A stretch of DNA of 64,000 nucleotides from Bog-532 sp963805255 (GCA_963805255.1 CAWDTK010000013.1:124001-188000), one strand, 5' to 3'. Positions 20,706 to 31,130 are shown, counted from the stretch's first letter. Numbers and translations: made by a program. Notes: generated by a model from the letters alone, not told the origin.

Positions 20706-23135
20706 TCAGCCGTTGATCCGGCGCTCTTCGGCCGGCAGAGCCGGGGACAGCCGGAACATGTGCCGGTCTCCGGGGCGGAACTCGCGGATTTCGCCACCGA
20801 TCCCGACCCGTATCGGTCCGCTCGCACCCTCCGGGTGAAGCGCGAGCGTGAGCCTATTCTTGCTGAGCGTCACCCGCAGCGGCGTCCGCTGGAACTGCAT
20901 CGCGAACGACAGCTCCTTGATCGGGCCGGGAAGCCTCGGCTCGAAGTGAAGAACCTCGTCGCGGATCTCCGCGCCGAGGTAGGCGCGCTGCATGAGGTCG
21001 AGCGTCCCGGCCATGACACCCATGTGAATGCCCTCTCTGGTCGTTCCCCCCTGGACGTCCTCCACGTCGCTGTTCAGCGCCGCCAGGAAGCGCTCCCAGG
21101 AACTTTCCGGATCGAGCACGGCCAGTACGCCCGCGTGCGTGATCAAGCTCAGCGTAGAGCCGTGCGACGTGCGCTGGTCGTAGTAAGCGATGTTCCGGGC
21201 CGCAGTGTCCGCGCGATACTCATAGCCCAGGCGTTCGAACAGCCGCCGGAGCGCCCTCGGTGAAAAGAGGAAGAACAGCATCACCGTGTCGGCTTGCTTA
21301 GCGATCTTGTAGCGGTTCGGGTCGTTGCCCTCGGCGCGGAGGATCCGGTCGAGCCGCTGGATGTTCCCGTACTTTGCGCGGTAGCCGTCCCAGTCGAGTT
21401 CCTCGAGCGCCTCATAGCCCTCGAACTGGCTGATGACGCCGTCGTGGAAGGGAACGAACATGCGCCGGCTCATGTCCTGCCACAGCCTCAGCTCCTGCCC
21501 AGAGATCCCGAGCCTGGCACGGAGCGCATCGGCCCTGCTCGCCGGCAGCAGCGAAAGCACCTCGCCCGCGAGCTGGCACAGCCATGCCACCATCACGTTC
21601 GTGTAGGCGTTGTTGCGCAGGCCACCCTCCTCCTCGCCGGGATACTTCTCGTGGAACTCGTCCGGGCCCATCACCCCGCGGATCTCATAACGCTCGCGGT
21701 CCGGGTTGAACTGGGCGATGGACGCCCAGAAGCGCGCGATCTCCACCATCATCTCCGCGCCGTAATCGCGCAGGAAAGCCAGATCCCGCGTGGCCTGGAA
21801 GTATTGCCAGATGTTGTAGAAGATTGCCGCGTTCACATGGCGCTGGTTGCGGCTGAGGTCCGGCTCCCAGCACCCGGAGAGCGGGTTGAGGTGCACCCGC
21901 TGGGTCTCCTCCTTACCCTCGCTGCCGCTCTGCCACGGGAACATCGCCCCCCCGAAACCCGCCTCGCGGGCCGCCGCCCGCGCCTCGTCCAGGCGCCGGT
22001 AACGGTACATCAGCAGCTCACGCGTGACCTCGGGCATGCGGAAGCTCAGGAACGGAAACACATACAGCTCGTCCCAGAAGACGTGCCCGCGGTATGCCTC
22101 ACCATTCAGACCGCGCGCGGGCACTCCGGCGTCCAGGTCGGCCGTGTGCCGGGAGCACACCTGGAGGATGTGGGAGACGTGAAGCCGCAACAGCATCTGG
22201 ACCCGCTCGTCTCCGCGCACGCGCACATCGCACACGCGCCACAACTCGCCCCAGGCAGAGACATGGCGCTTGAGCGCCTCCTCGAAGTCAGGCCGCCAAA
22301 GCGCGGAGGTCCCAGCCTTTGCGAGCGTGTCGCTGGTCGCGGCGTCGCGGGAGGTCGAGAACGTCAGCATCTTCTCGACCCTGGTCGGCGCGCCCTGCCG
22401 GACGTCGAACGCCAGGACCTGCTGGATGTAGTCCTCCATCTGGTACAGGCTGCGTTCAACTGCGAGCAGCTGGCCTCCCCGGAAGACGCGTGTGCGCGCT
22501 GCCTGGCTGATGTAGATGTTCGACTGCCGCGTCTGCGCCTTCAGCGCGATGACCTCCGTGCCGAACGTCCGCGGCGAGACGGGATCGAGATGCCGGCCCT
22601 CGAGCTCCCGGTAGCGGGCGACGCCGTGGTTCGTCACGCGTCCGTCGATCGCCGAGATCACCTCCACCCGGCCCGACCAGTTCTGTGGCGTAAGCGTCCA
22701 CTCGATACCGGCCCGGTGCGGATCGGCCATGCTCACGAACCGCCGGCTCCGCAGCGCCGTCTCACGCCCGGCGGCGTCCCGGAAGCGAAGCTCGCGGGTC
22801 ACCACGGCCCGGTGGATGTCGAGCCGGTGGCGGTATTCGAGCAGCTCAACATCCGCCAGCCGGATTGCTTCTGTGCCCTCGATCCGCAGCTTGAGCACCA
22901 GCCAGTTGGGAAGATTAACCAGATCCTCATTGAACACGGGCAGCCCGCCAAGGATGGTCGTCTCGCGGTTATACACCCCGTGCACGTAAGTGCCCGGGTA
23001 ATGCACATCGCCGGCGTCTTCCCACTCCGCGGTGCCGCGGCTGCACAGGTAGCCGTTGCCGGTTGAGGTGAGCGCCTCCCGAAGCCCTTCCTCGGCCGGA
23101 TCGAAGCCTTCGTAAGTGAGCGCGAATCCATTCAT
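20706..23135 (-). CDS. Glycoside hydrolase family 65 disaccharide phosphorylase
   Basis: An 809-residue GH65 enzyme. Members split alpha-linked disaccharides (trehalose, kojibiose, maltose, nigerose) with phosphate, releasing beta-glucose-1-phosphate. The N-terminal beta-sandwich is followed by an (alpha/alpha)6 barrel and a small C-terminal sheet. The general acid is the Glu of GPDEFH near residue 493, and phosphate-binding residues lie around HGSTLSL. The ATG at 23135 gives the family start MNGFALTYEGFDP; the frame remains open upstream but only into the divergent gene. No clear ribosome site is seen. Substrate cannot be assigned. Confidence 0.87.
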   Translation of the reverse strand: MNGFALTYEGFDPAEEGLREALTSTGNGYLCSRGTAEWEDAGDVHYPGTYVHGVYNRETTILGGLPVFNEDLVNLPNWLVLKLRIEGTEAIRLADVELLEYRHRLDIHRAVVTRELRFRDAAGRETALRSRRFVSMADPHRAGIEWTLTPQNWSGRVEVISAIDGRVTNHGVARYRELEGRHLDPVSPRTFGTEVIALKAQTRQSNIYISQAARTRVFRGGQLLAVERSLYQMEDYIQQVLAFDVRQGAPTRVEKMLTFSTSRDAATSDTLAKAGTSALWRPDFEEALKRHVSAWGELWRVCDVRVRGDERVQMLLRLHVSHILQVCSRHTADLDAGVPARGLNGEAYRGHVFWDELYVFPFLSFRMPEVTRELLMYRYRRLDEARAAAREAGFGGAMFPWQSGSEGKEETQRVHLNPLSGCWEPDLSRNQRHVNAAIFYNIWQYFQATRDLAFLRDYGAEMMVEIARFWASIAQFNPDRERYEIRGVMGPDEFHEKYPGEEEGGLRNNAYTNVMVAWLCQLAGEVLSLLPASRADALRARLGISGQELRLWQDMSRRMFVPFHDGVISQFEGYEALEELDWDGYRAKYGNIQRLDRILRAEGNDPNRYKIAKQADTVMLFFLFSPRALRRLFERLGYEYRADTAARNIAYYDQRTSHGSTLSLITHAGVLAVLDPESSWERFLAALNSDVEDVQGGTTREGIHMGVMAGTLDLMQRAYLGAEIRDEVLHFEPRLPGPIKELSFAMQFQRTPLRVTLSKNRLTLALHPEGASGPIRVGIGGEIREFRPGDRHMFRLSPALPAEERRING

Positions 23136-23264
23136 CGCAGAAGTTGAGTGTAGCTGACTTGGCCCTGAGCTGCTCGCTCGCCATCCTGGTGTCGTTCGGC
23201 CAGTGCTCGCAATTCCGGGCCGGCGCGGGGTGCTTCGGTGAGCGTCGTGTAGCAGGATGAGCAC

Positions 23265-23582
23265 ATGCTGGTCGTTCATGTTCATGCGCGCGTCCGGAGC
23301 GGACGGATCGAGGATTTCCTGGCCGCCACGCTGGTCAATGCGCGGGCATCGCTGGCCGAGCCTGGCGTGCTGCGTTTCGACGTCATCCAGGATCAGGCCG
23401 ACCCGGCGCACGTGGTCCTTGTGGAGGTCTACGGTGACGCCGACGCCTCCGCTGCGCACAAGCTGACGCCGCATTATGCGGCCTGGCGTGATGCGGTGGC
23501 GGAGATGATGGCGGAGCCGCGGGCATCGACCCGGTACTCCGCGGTGTTCCCCGCGGGGAACGAGGGCTGGGCGAGCGGATAG
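23265..23582 (+). CDS. Antibiotic biosynthesis monooxygenase (ABM) domain protein
   Basis: A 105-residue ferredoxin-like single-domain protein of the ABM/YgiN/LsrG type (VHVHARVRSGRIEDF ... LRFDVIQDQADPAHVVLVEVY). Family members oxidise quinols or isomerise small metabolites without cofactor, or act as dimeric scaffolds. AGGA lies 9 bases before the ATG. Two bases separate its stop from the alcohol dehydrogenase start, so they form an operon and probably act in one catabolic route. Confidence 0.82.
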   Translation: MLVVHVHARVRSGRIEDFLAATLVNARASLAEPGVLRFDVIQDQADPAHVVLVEVYGDADASAAHKLTPHYAAWRDAVAEMMAEPRASTRYSAVFPAGNEGWASG

Positions 23583-23584
23583 TC

Positions 23585-24739
23585 GTGACGATGATGACGT
23601 TCGAGTTCGCCACCGCTGGCCGCATTATGGCCGGTACTGGCCGGGCGGCGGAGCTGCCGGGCGTGCTCGCCGGGCTCGGGTCCCGGGTGCTGGTGTGCAC
23701 GGGCGCGAACCCGGCGCGCCATGCTGGGCTGCTGGCCGGCCTTGGGTTGCCGGCCGTGGTGTTCGCGGTGGCCGGCGAGCCCACGGTCGAACTGGCCCGC
23801 GCTGGTATCACGGCCGCGCGCGAGCACGGCGCCGACGTTGTCGCCGCGATCGGCGGTGGCAGCGTCATCGATGCCGGCAAGGCCGTGGCCATGCTGCTGG
23901 GAAACGGCGGTGACCCGCTGGATTACCTGGAGGTCGTCGGGTCCGGCCGGAAGATCACCCAGCCCGCCGTGCCATGTGTCGCGGTGCCCACCACCGCTGG
24001 CACCGGGGCGGAGGTGACCGCCAACGCCGTGCTCGCCTCCCCCGCGCACCGGGTCAAGGCGAGCCTGCGCAGCACGCTGATGATCCCCCGGGTCGCGCTG
24101 GTCGACCCTCAGCTCACCGCATCCTGCCCGCCGGCGGTCACCGCGGCCAGCGGCCTGGACGCGCTCACCCAGTGCCTGGAGCCGTTCGTCTCGGTCCGGG
24201 CGAACCCGCTGACCGATGGCCTCGCGCGGGAGGGGCTGGCGCGCGCGGGGGCAGGCTTGCGCGCCGCCTATGCCGACGGCAGCGACCTGGGCGCACGGGC
24301 CGACATGGCCATGTGCAGCCTGCTGGGCGGGATGGCGCTGGCCAACGCGAAGCTGGGTGCCGTGCACGGCCTGGCCGGCGTCGTCGGCGGGACCGCTGAT
24401 GTCCCGCACGGCATGGCCTGCGCCGCGCTGCTGGCACCCGTCATAGAGGCAAACGTGCAGGCGCTGCGATCCGGGCAGCCGGGCCACCCCGCGCTGGCCC
24501 GGTACACCGAAACAGCCCGGCTGCTGACCGGAAAACCCGCCGCAACCACCGAGGACGGAATCGCCTGGATCCGCGAGACGATTACCCTGCTCGCGATACC
24601 CAGCCTCGCCGCGTTCGGTATCCGGCCCGGACACGCCGATGACGTGGCCGGCAAGGCCAGCAGATCAAGCAGCATGCAGGGCAATCCCGTCGCGCTGCGC
24701 CACACCGACCTGCGAGCTATCCTCCTCCAGGCCCTCTAG
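23585..24739 (+). CDS. Iron-containing alcohol dehydrogenase family protein
   Basis: A 384-residue group III dehydrogenase. The NAD(P) motif is IGGGSVIDAGKAVA. Metal-ligand positions are Asp in SGLDALTQCLE and His in GAVHGLAG and in PHGMACAALL. Relatives include maleylacetate reductase and lactaldehyde or 1,3-propanediol dehydrogenases. The GTG at 23585 directly follows the ABM gene. The link to a small monooxygenase hints at aromatic or quinol degradation, but the substrate is unproven. It is convergent with the GalT-like gene. Confidence 0.87.
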   Translation: MTMMTFEFATAGRIMAGTGRAAELPGVLAGLGSRVLVCTGANPARHAGLLAGLGLPAVVFAVAGEPTVELARAGITAAREHGADVVAAIGGGSVIDAGKAVAMLLGNGGDPLDYLEVVGSGRKITQPAVPCVAVPTTAGTGAEVTANAVLASPAHRVKASLRSTLMIPRVALVDPQLTASCPPAVTAASGLDALTQCLEPFVSVRANPLTDGLAREGLARAGAGLRAAYADGSDLGARADMAMCSLLGGMALANAKLGAVHGLAGVVGGTADVPHGMACAALLAPVIEANVQALRSGQPGHPALARYTETARLLTGKPAATTEDGIAWIRETITLLAIPSLAAFGIRPGHADDVAGKASRSSSMQGNPVALRHTDLRAILLQAL

Positions 24740-24817
24740 GCCGGGGCAAGCTCTGGCTCATACCAGCCGCGGCATGAGCGCTTCGGGATTCGCCGCCGGT
24801 CGCGGCCGCAGCGTAGA

Positions 24818-25843
24818 TCAGAATCTGGCCCGGACGCCGTCCGCCACTTCCTCCGGGCTCAGGTCGATCAATGCCTCCCCGTAGAGGCGCTCGAAATAGG
24901 TGGCATCGCTGCGGTACATGGGCTCCGGATTCGACCGGCTGACGACCTTGAGCACGACCTGGTGTCCGTGCTCGCCCGCCTGCGGGCCGCCGCCGATCAC
25001 GCCGAAGTTGAACGAGGTCAGGTTCCAGGCCCGGAAGGCGGCGAGCACCTGGGAGAGCCCCTGCCCCAGCGCCTGGCTGTCCTCCTCGGTCAGCTCGGTC
25101 ACATCGGCCGCCCCGCTGACCACTCCCCACACCTCGTGGAACCCGCTCGGCGCAAAGGGGGTCAGCCAGGCCACCCGGTCGATGTGTCCCACCCACCGGG
25201 GACCGCCGGCTTCCTGCTCGACCAGGGTTCCCCAGTAAGACCCATACCTTTCCTTCCATGCTCTCGACTGCTGGACCAGGAAGCGCTGGCCGGTCAGGCC
25301 GTAAGCGTCGTGAGCGGACTGGATGTGGGGATGAACCAGCGAGGAGCCCGCGGGCGGAAGGTAGTTGCCGTTGACCGAACTCCACAGCGCCGCCGGGTCC
25401 AGGCGCCGCACCGCCTGAGCGTGCCAGACCATGGCGGCAAGGGCGTCCCCGACGAGGGGAGGTGTTAGCTCCTCCAGGTCGAGGAAGTGCCGCCCGGGAT
25501 CATAGATACCGACCGCGCTGTGGGTCGCGTACGCCAGGATGTTGGGCACCACCACTGCCTTACCGAGGCGGATGCGGCCTTCGGTGGTGAGTTCGGCGGG
25601 AAACGGGACGGTAGCCGTCTCGAGGTGCTCGATGTCGAATGGGCAAAAGGCGGGCTTCGCCGTGAGTTCCGTCAGGTCCGGCCGGCCCCGGGGCTGGAGC
25701 TTCACCCCCGTGAGGATCCGGGCGCTCGCCCCCGTCAGCGGGTCCCGCCGCCAGCGCAGCCGCACCCGGGTCCACGTCCCGCCAGCAGCCAGATCAGGCA
25801 CTCTCGCCGCAAGGTCTCGTTCTTCGAAGTCGATTGCAACCAC
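24818..25843 (-). CDS. GalT/HIT-superfamily nucleotidyltransferase-like protein
   Basis: A 341-residue protein with the layout of galactose-1-phosphate uridylyltransferases. FCPFDIEHLE near residue 70 resembles the N-terminal metal region, and AGSSLVHPHIQS near 165 matches the HPHxQ catalytic histidine motif. The second domain includes NFGVIGGGPQAGEHGHQVVLKVVSR. It lacks some GalT hallmarks, so it may act on another nucleotide sugar or be an ADP-glucose/Ap4A-type phosphorylase. The gene stands alone, convergent with the dehydrogenase; no operon partner indicates the substrate. Confidence 0.65.
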   Translation of the reverse strand: MVAIDFEERDLAARVPDLAAGGTWTRVRLRWRRDPLTGASARILTGVKLQPRGRPDLTELTAKPAFCPFDIEHLETATVPFPAELTTEGRIRLGKAVVVPNILAYATHSAVGIYDPGRHFLDLEELTPPLVGDALAAMVWHAQAVRRLDPAALWSSVNGNYLPPAGSSLVHPHIQSAHDAYGLTGQRFLVQQSRAWKERYGSYWGTLVEQEAGGPRWVGHIDRVAWLTPFAPSGFHEVWGVVSGAADVTELTEEDSQALGQGLSQVLAAFRAWNLTSFNFGVIGGGPQAGEHGHQVVLKVVSRSNPEPMYRSDATYFERLYGEALIDLSPEEVADGVRARF

Positions 25844-25956
25844 GCGAAGAGCCTACGGGCGATCCTCGGGAGTGGTGCGGCCGAGGGCTCGCGGCTGAGG
25901 CTGCGCCCGGTGCGATCGCGGCCGGCGCCCGCGGTGGCGGGTGCGCCGGGTACGTC

Positions 25957-26009
25957 GCCGATCGGGCGCGGAGCGGCAGGGGCGCGTGCCGATCGGGCGC
26001 GGAGCGGCA
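25957..26009. repeat. Direct repeat of 22 bp
   Basis: A perfect 22-base repeat at 25957-25978 and 25988-26009, spaced 31 bases apart, beginning with GCCGATCGGGCG and ending GCGGCA. It lies just downstream of the TIGR03086 gene. Confidence 0.8.
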
Positions 26010-26012
26010 CGG

Positions 26013-26621
26013 TCAGGCGGTGCCGGGTGCGGCGGGGGGCGGCCGGCGGCCGAGGAAGGCCACCAGTTGGTCACCCGGACAGGCCTGCGCCGGTACCGGA
26101 ACCGGATCGGCGAAGAGCCCGGCCCGGGTGCCGCGGGGGGCGAGCAGCGCGGCGATCGGCAGCAGATCGCTGGCCAGGCCCGGCGGAACCGGCTCCGTGC
26201 CGCCGCAGGCCACGGCGATGTCCCAGCCGTGCACCGCGATCTCGACGGCCCCGGTCATCGTGATCAGGCTCGTGGTCAGTTCACGGTCGCCGATGGCGAC
26301 ACGGCGCTCTGCGGAGCCGGCCGCGGCACACGCGCAGAGGAGCGTTCCGGCGCACTGGCTCAACCAGGCGACCGGGCCGCCGGGCCCGGCCCGGCCGCCG
26401 CCGGCCGCCACATCAAGGTGCACGAAGCCGGTGTACAGGCCCTCAGACAGCGCGTCCATCGAGTCGCTGACATGGTGGAGCAATGTCCGCAGATCCCATC
26501 CGGTGCAGGGCGTGGGCAGCGGCAGACGTTGCGGGGTGATCAGCCGGGCCGCGGAAAGCACGTACCTGACCGCGCAGACCAGCAGCCCACGCTCAGCCCC
26601 CGCAGCCACGGTGGCCTGCAC
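26013..26621 (-). CDS. TIGR03086-type (maleylpyruvate isomerase N-terminal/DinB-like) protein
   Basis: A 202-residue protein from the mycothiol-dependent maleylpyruvate isomerase/DinB superfamily of four-helix bundles. The family phrase TPCTGWDLRTLLHHVSDSMDAL is at about residues 38-60, and the later EIAVHGWDIAVA carries the third metal-ligand histidine. Such proteins bind a divalent metal and many use mycothiol or similar thiols; the reaction here is unknown. The GTG at 26619-26621 has no strong ribosome site and lies inside a short upstream frame (26593-26862), possibly for coupled translation. Confidence 0.75.
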   Translation of the reverse strand: MQATVAAGAERGLLVCAVRYVLSAARLITPQRLPLPTPCTGWDLRTLLHHVSDSMDALSEGLYTGFVHLDVAAGGGRAGPGGPVAWLSQCAGTLLCACAAAGSAERRVAIGDRELTTSLITMTGAVEIAVHGWDIAVACGGTEPVPPGLASDLLPIAALLAPRGTRAGLFADPVPVPAQACPGDQLVAFLGRRPPPAAPGTA

Positions 26622-26862
26622 GGTCAGTGCCGGCCAGGACAGCGCCGGCCAGGACAGCGCCGGCCAGGACAGCGCCGGCCAGGACAGCGCCGGCCAGGAC
26701 AGCGCCAGCCAGGACGGCTCCGGCCAGGACGGCAGCCAGCCGGGTGCCCGCCCGCGCGGCGGCCTCGCCGGCTGAGCCCGTTATCCGGTAGCAGCGGGCC
26801 AGCAGTCCGGCCCGGAAGGGGCTCGTGACGCTGGTGAAATCCGCACTGACCGTCATCGCCAC
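26593..26862 (-). CDS. Short frame with sigma-70 region-2-like N-terminus and AVLAG repeats (possibly degenerate)
   Basis: An 89-residue frame. Its first half, SPFRAGLLARCYRITGSAGEA, resembles the region 2 start of ECF/SigJ-type sigma factors (PFRRELLAHCYRMLGS in typical members). After that the match stops and the sequence becomes AVLAG repeated seven times, encoded by a 15-bp tandem repeat. It overlaps the TIGR03086 gene by 29 bases. It may be the remnant of a sigma factor whose body was lost or replaced by repeat expansion, or a small leader protein coupled to the next gene. Chance resemblance is not excluded. Confidence 0.35.
   Translation of the reverse strand: MAMTVSADFTSVTSPFRAGLLARCYRITGSAGEAAARAGTRLAAVLAGAVLAGAVLAGAVLAGAVLAGAVLAGAVLAGTDRAGHRGCGG
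26626..26730. repeat. Seven tandem 15-bp units
   Basis: AGCGCCGGCCAGGAC and close variants from 26626 to 26730; the four central copies are identical and the outer ones carry one to three changes. It lies just before the start of the TIGR03086 gene on the minus strand. Confidence 0.9.
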
Positions 26863-27013
26863 TCCCGCTTGCCCGCACCGACGGCGAACGCCGTCACCGG
26901 TGCAGACTCACAACCGGGCCGAAAGTCACCGCCGAGACCCAGACAGGTTTCATGTCCGGGCTTACCGTTGGCTGGCACAGGTGCGCCATGGCTGGCGGGT
27001 AGAGTGGCTCGCC

Positions 27014-27727
27014 ATGGCGGAAACCGAAGCGGGGGCCGTGGCCGGGCGGGTGGCGGATCGGCCGCTGCAGAACGTGATGGAGCCCGGGTGGGCCGAGGCG
27101 CTGGAACCCGTGGCCGGGCGGATCAAGGACATGGGCGACTTCCTCCGCGCGGAACTCGCCGCCGGACGCCGTTACCTGCCCGCGGGCGAGAACGTCCTGC
27201 GCGCCTTCAAGCAGCCGTTCGCCGACGTGCGCGTGCTGATCGTCGGGCAGGACCCCTATCCCACGCCGGGGCACCCGATCGGGCTCAGTTTCTCGGTGGC
27301 ACCGGATGTGCGGCGGCTGCCACCCAGCCTGGTCAACATCTTCAGGGAGTACACCGGCGACCTCGGCCTGCCCGAGCCGTCGAACGGCGACCTGACCCCC
27401 TGGGCCGAGCGGGGCGTGCTGCTGCTGAACAGGGTGCTCACCGTGCAGCCGCGCAAGCCCGCCTCGCACCGCGGCAAGGGCTGGGAAGAGGTCACCGACC
27501 AGGCCATCCGCGCGCTCGCCGCACGCGGCGTGCCGCTGGTGGCCATCTTGTGGGGCCGGGACGCCCAGAGCCTGGCGCCGCTGATGGGGGACGTGCCGAA
27601 GATCGAGTCCGCGCATCCGAGCCCGTACTCGGCCGACCGTGGCTTCTTCGGCTCGCACCCGTTCAGCCGCGCCGGCGAACTGCTGGCGAAGCAGGGCGGC
27701 GAGCCCATCGACTGGACCCTCCCATAG
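27014..27727 (+). CDS. ung: Family 1 uracil-DNA glycosylase
   Basis: A 237-residue base-excision repair enzyme that removes uracil from DNA. The water-activating loop is GQDPYPTPGHPIGLSF with catalytic Asp80. The uracil-binding Asn lies in LLLNRVLTV. The DNA-intercalation loop is HPSPYSADRGFFGSHPFSR, with the catalytic His first. The ATG at 27014 yields the normal length; the open frame extends upstream but has no homology. It is convergent with the second adenosylhomocysteinase-like gene. Confidence 0.95.
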   Translation: MAETEAGAVAGRVADRPLQNVMEPGWAEALEPVAGRIKDMGDFLRAELAAGRRYLPAGENVLRAFKQPFADVRVLIVGQDPYPTPGHPIGLSFSVAPDVRRLPPSLVNIFREYTGDLGLPEPSNGDLTPWAERGVLLLNRVLTVQPRKPASHRGKGWEEVTDQAIRALAARGVPLVAILWGRDAQSLAPLMGDVPKIESAHPSPYSADRGFFGSHPFSRAGELLAKQGGEPIDWTLP

Positions 27728-27777
27728 GGCGCATTTCCCGGCAGGCGTGACCGGGCCGGCCGGCGCGGCGGAGCGGG

Positions 27778-29163
27778 CTAGCAGCCGATGCGCCAGGACT
27801 CCAGGTAGGCCCACTGGGCGGGGGTGAGGGCGTCGATCTGGATGCCGATCGCGGCCAGTTCGAGCCGGGCCGCCTCGGCGTCGATGGGGGCCGGCACCTC
27901 GTGCACGCCGGGGGTCAGTTTCCCGGCGTTCCCGGCCAGCCAGGCCAGCGCGAGCGCCTGCACGCCGAACGACAGGTCCATCGCCTGGGCGGGATGACCC
28001 TCGGCGGCGACCAGGTTCACCACCCGGCCCTCCGCCAGCAGCAGCAGCCGCCGGCCGTCCGCCAGCTCGAAGGAATCCACGTGCGGGCGCAGGTCGCGGC
28101 GGACCGTGACCGCCATGCCGGCCAGCGCCCGGACGTCGATCTCCACGTCGAAGTGACCGGCGTTGGCCAGGATGGCGCCGTCGCGCATGACGGCCAGGTG
28201 CCCGGCGCCGATCACCTCCGTCGACCCGGTCACGGTGATGAACACGTGACCGGCGGCCGCCGCCTCGGCCATCGGCAGCACACGGAAGCCGCGCAGCACC
28301 GCGTCGAGGGCCCGCACCGGGTCGATCTCGGTGACGATGACCTCGGCGCCGAGCCCGCGGGCCCGGTCCGCCACGCCGCGGCCGGACGCGCCGAACCCCG
28401 CGACGACCACCGTCTTGCCGGCCAGCAGCGTGTTGGTGGCGCGCAGGATGCCGTCCAGGACCGACTGCCCGGTGCCGAAGGTGCTGTCGACCAGGCGCCG
28501 GGTCGCGGTGTCGCTGGCCGCGACGACCGGGAACTTCAGCGCGCCCTCGGCCGCCATCCGGCGCAGCCTGATCACGCCCGTGGCCGTGGACTCACAGCCG
28601 CCGCGCACCCCCGCCAGCAGGTCCGGCCGCTGCGTGTGCAGCGTGTTGACCAGGTCACAGCCGTCGTCGATGACCAGATCGGGCGCGCCGTCCAGCGCAC
28701 GGGCGATGTGCGCGTAGTAGGCGGGCCGGTCGACGCCGGCCCTGGCGAACACGGCGATCCCGTGCCGCAGGGCCAGCGCGGCGGCCACCTCGTCCTGGGT
28801 GGACAGGGGGTTGGACGCGGCCAGCGAGACGCTGGCCCCGCCCGCGCGCAGCACCCGGAGCAGCATCGCGGTCTCGGCCGTCACGTTCAGGCACGCCGCG
28901 ACGGCCAGGCCGGCGAACGGCTGCTCCGCGGCGAAACGCTCCCGCAGCAGGTGAAGCACCGGCATGGCCCGTTCGGCCCATTCGATACGGGCGCTGCCCG
29001 AGTCGGCGAGCGACGGATTGGCGATGTCGCCGGGCGCGCCGGGAGCGACCGGAGACAGGTCCCCGTCCAGCCGGGTCCCGCGCGGCTCGGGGGGCGGGGC
29101 GTGGCGTGGCCGGCCGCCGGGCCGCGGCGGGCGCGGCCCGGCGGCGGCCCCGCCGTTCGCCAT
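27778..29163 (-). CDS. Divergent S-adenosylhomocysteine hydrolase paralogue with altered active site
   Basis: A 461-residue homologue of the short (archaeal-like) SAH hydrolases. The NAD-binding domain is intact (VVVAGFGASGRGVADRARG), as are LSTQDEVAAAL, IDDGCDLVNTLH and NAGHFDVEID. Three residues that are catalytic in studied enzymes differ: the His of CLHxT is Asn (CLNVT, residue 93), the Lys of TKxxFDN is Arg222, and the Asn of FDN is Ser227. The basic Pro-rich first 45 residues are extra. It sits 3 bases after the canonical ahcY gene, so both are co-transcribed. It may use another nucleosidyl substrate or regulate AhcY; loss of activity is also possible. Confidence 0.8.
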   Translation of the reverse strand: MANGGAAAGPRPPRPGGRPRHAPPPEPRGTRLDGDLSPVAPGAPGDIANPSLADSGSARIEWAERAMPVLHLLRERFAAEQPFAGLAVAACLNVTAETAMLLRVLRAGGASVSLAASNPLSTQDEVAAALALRHGIAVFARAGVDRPAYYAHIARALDGAPDLVIDDGCDLVNTLHTQRPDLLAGVRGGCESTATGVIRLRRMAAEGALKFPVVAASDTATRRLVDSTFGTGQSVLDGILRATNTLLAGKTVVVAGFGASGRGVADRARGLGAEVIVTEIDPVRALDAVLRGFRVLPMAEAAAAGHVFITVTGSTEVIGAGHLAVMRDGAILANAGHFDVEIDVRALAGMAVTVRRDLRPHVDSFELADGRRLLLLAEGRVVNLVAAEGHPAQAMDLSFGVQALALAWLAGNAGKLTPGVHEVPAPIDAEAARLELAAIGIQIDALTPAQWAYLESWRIGC

Positions 29164-29166
29164 GCC

Positions 29167-30612
<1,446 letters not shown>

Positions 30613-30738
30613 GCATTCTCCTCGTTTCTCCGGCATTTCTCCGGCATTCCCGGCTCGTGGGCGCTGGCCGCCGGGCGGCTACGCGCTATCGACCGTACGG
30701 GACGGCCGGGACCGCCGCACGCCTCACGGGGCCGTTCC

Positions 30739-30754
30739 TTACAAAAAATTGTAA
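30739..30754. promoter_or_regulatory. Inverted repeat, candidate MerR operator
   Basis: TTACAAAAAATTGTAA is a perfect 6-4-6 inverted repeat, strikingly AT-rich here, ending 10 bases before the MerR start codon. It lies between divergent ahcY and the MerR gene, so it could control either, most simply by autoregulation. Confidence 0.55.
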
Positions 30755-30764
30755 GCTTTACGCC

Positions 30765-31130
30765 ATGCGTATCTCGGAGGCGGCCAGACGGCTGGGAATG
30801 TCACCGCGGATGCTCCGCTACCGCGAGGATCTGGGGCTGCTCCCGCCGGTACGCGAGGCGAGCTACGGGCGCGGGCCACGGCACCGGCAGTTCGGCGACG
30901 CGGATCTGCGGGCCGTGACCGCCGCGCTGCAACTGGAGCGGCGCTACCAGGTCAGCCCCGCATCGGTGGCGTTCGGCTTGCGCGTGCTATCGGAGCCCGC
31001 GGTACGCGCGGCCGTGGCCGACCTCAGCCGGCGCATCGGGCGGCTGCCGGAGCAGCCGGGCCGGGCCCTCGACTTCGAGCAGGAGCGCGCGCTGCGGCTG
31101 CTGGGCCGCACGCAACGGCCGGGCCAGTGA
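30765..31130 (+). CDS. Small MerR-family regulator
   Basis: A 121-residue protein whose N-terminus is a MerR winged helix (MRISEAARRLGMSPRMLRYREDLGLLPPVRE...YGRGPRHRQFGDADL). A short helical dimerisation segment follows and there is no effector domain or conserved Cys cluster, so the signal sensed is unknown. The ATG at 30765 follows a palindromic AT-rich element closely. The 3' end overlaps the annotated end of the convergent cation transporter by 107 bases. Confidence 0.8.
   Translation: MRISEAARRLGMSPRMLRYREDLGLLPPVREASYGRGPRHRQFGDADLRAVTAALQLERRYQVSPASVAFGLRVLSEPAVRAAVADLSRRIGRLPEQPGRALDFEQERALRLLGRTQRPGQ

Noticed and set aside
21294..23066. 590-codon plus-strand frame opposite the GH65 gene
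   Set aside because: Antisense to clear homology; the product is a Val/Arg/His-rich shadow typical of high-GC DNA.
26626..26730. Possible CRISPR array
   Set aside because: Units of 15 bp are directly adjacent with no spacers; a simple tandem repeat. The same applies to the arrays at 15661, 37325, 54750 and 62621.
30613..30764. SAH riboswitch upstream of ahcY
   Set aside because: The leader is short and I could not find the conserved core or paired stems; only a ribosome site and the inverted repeat are visible.
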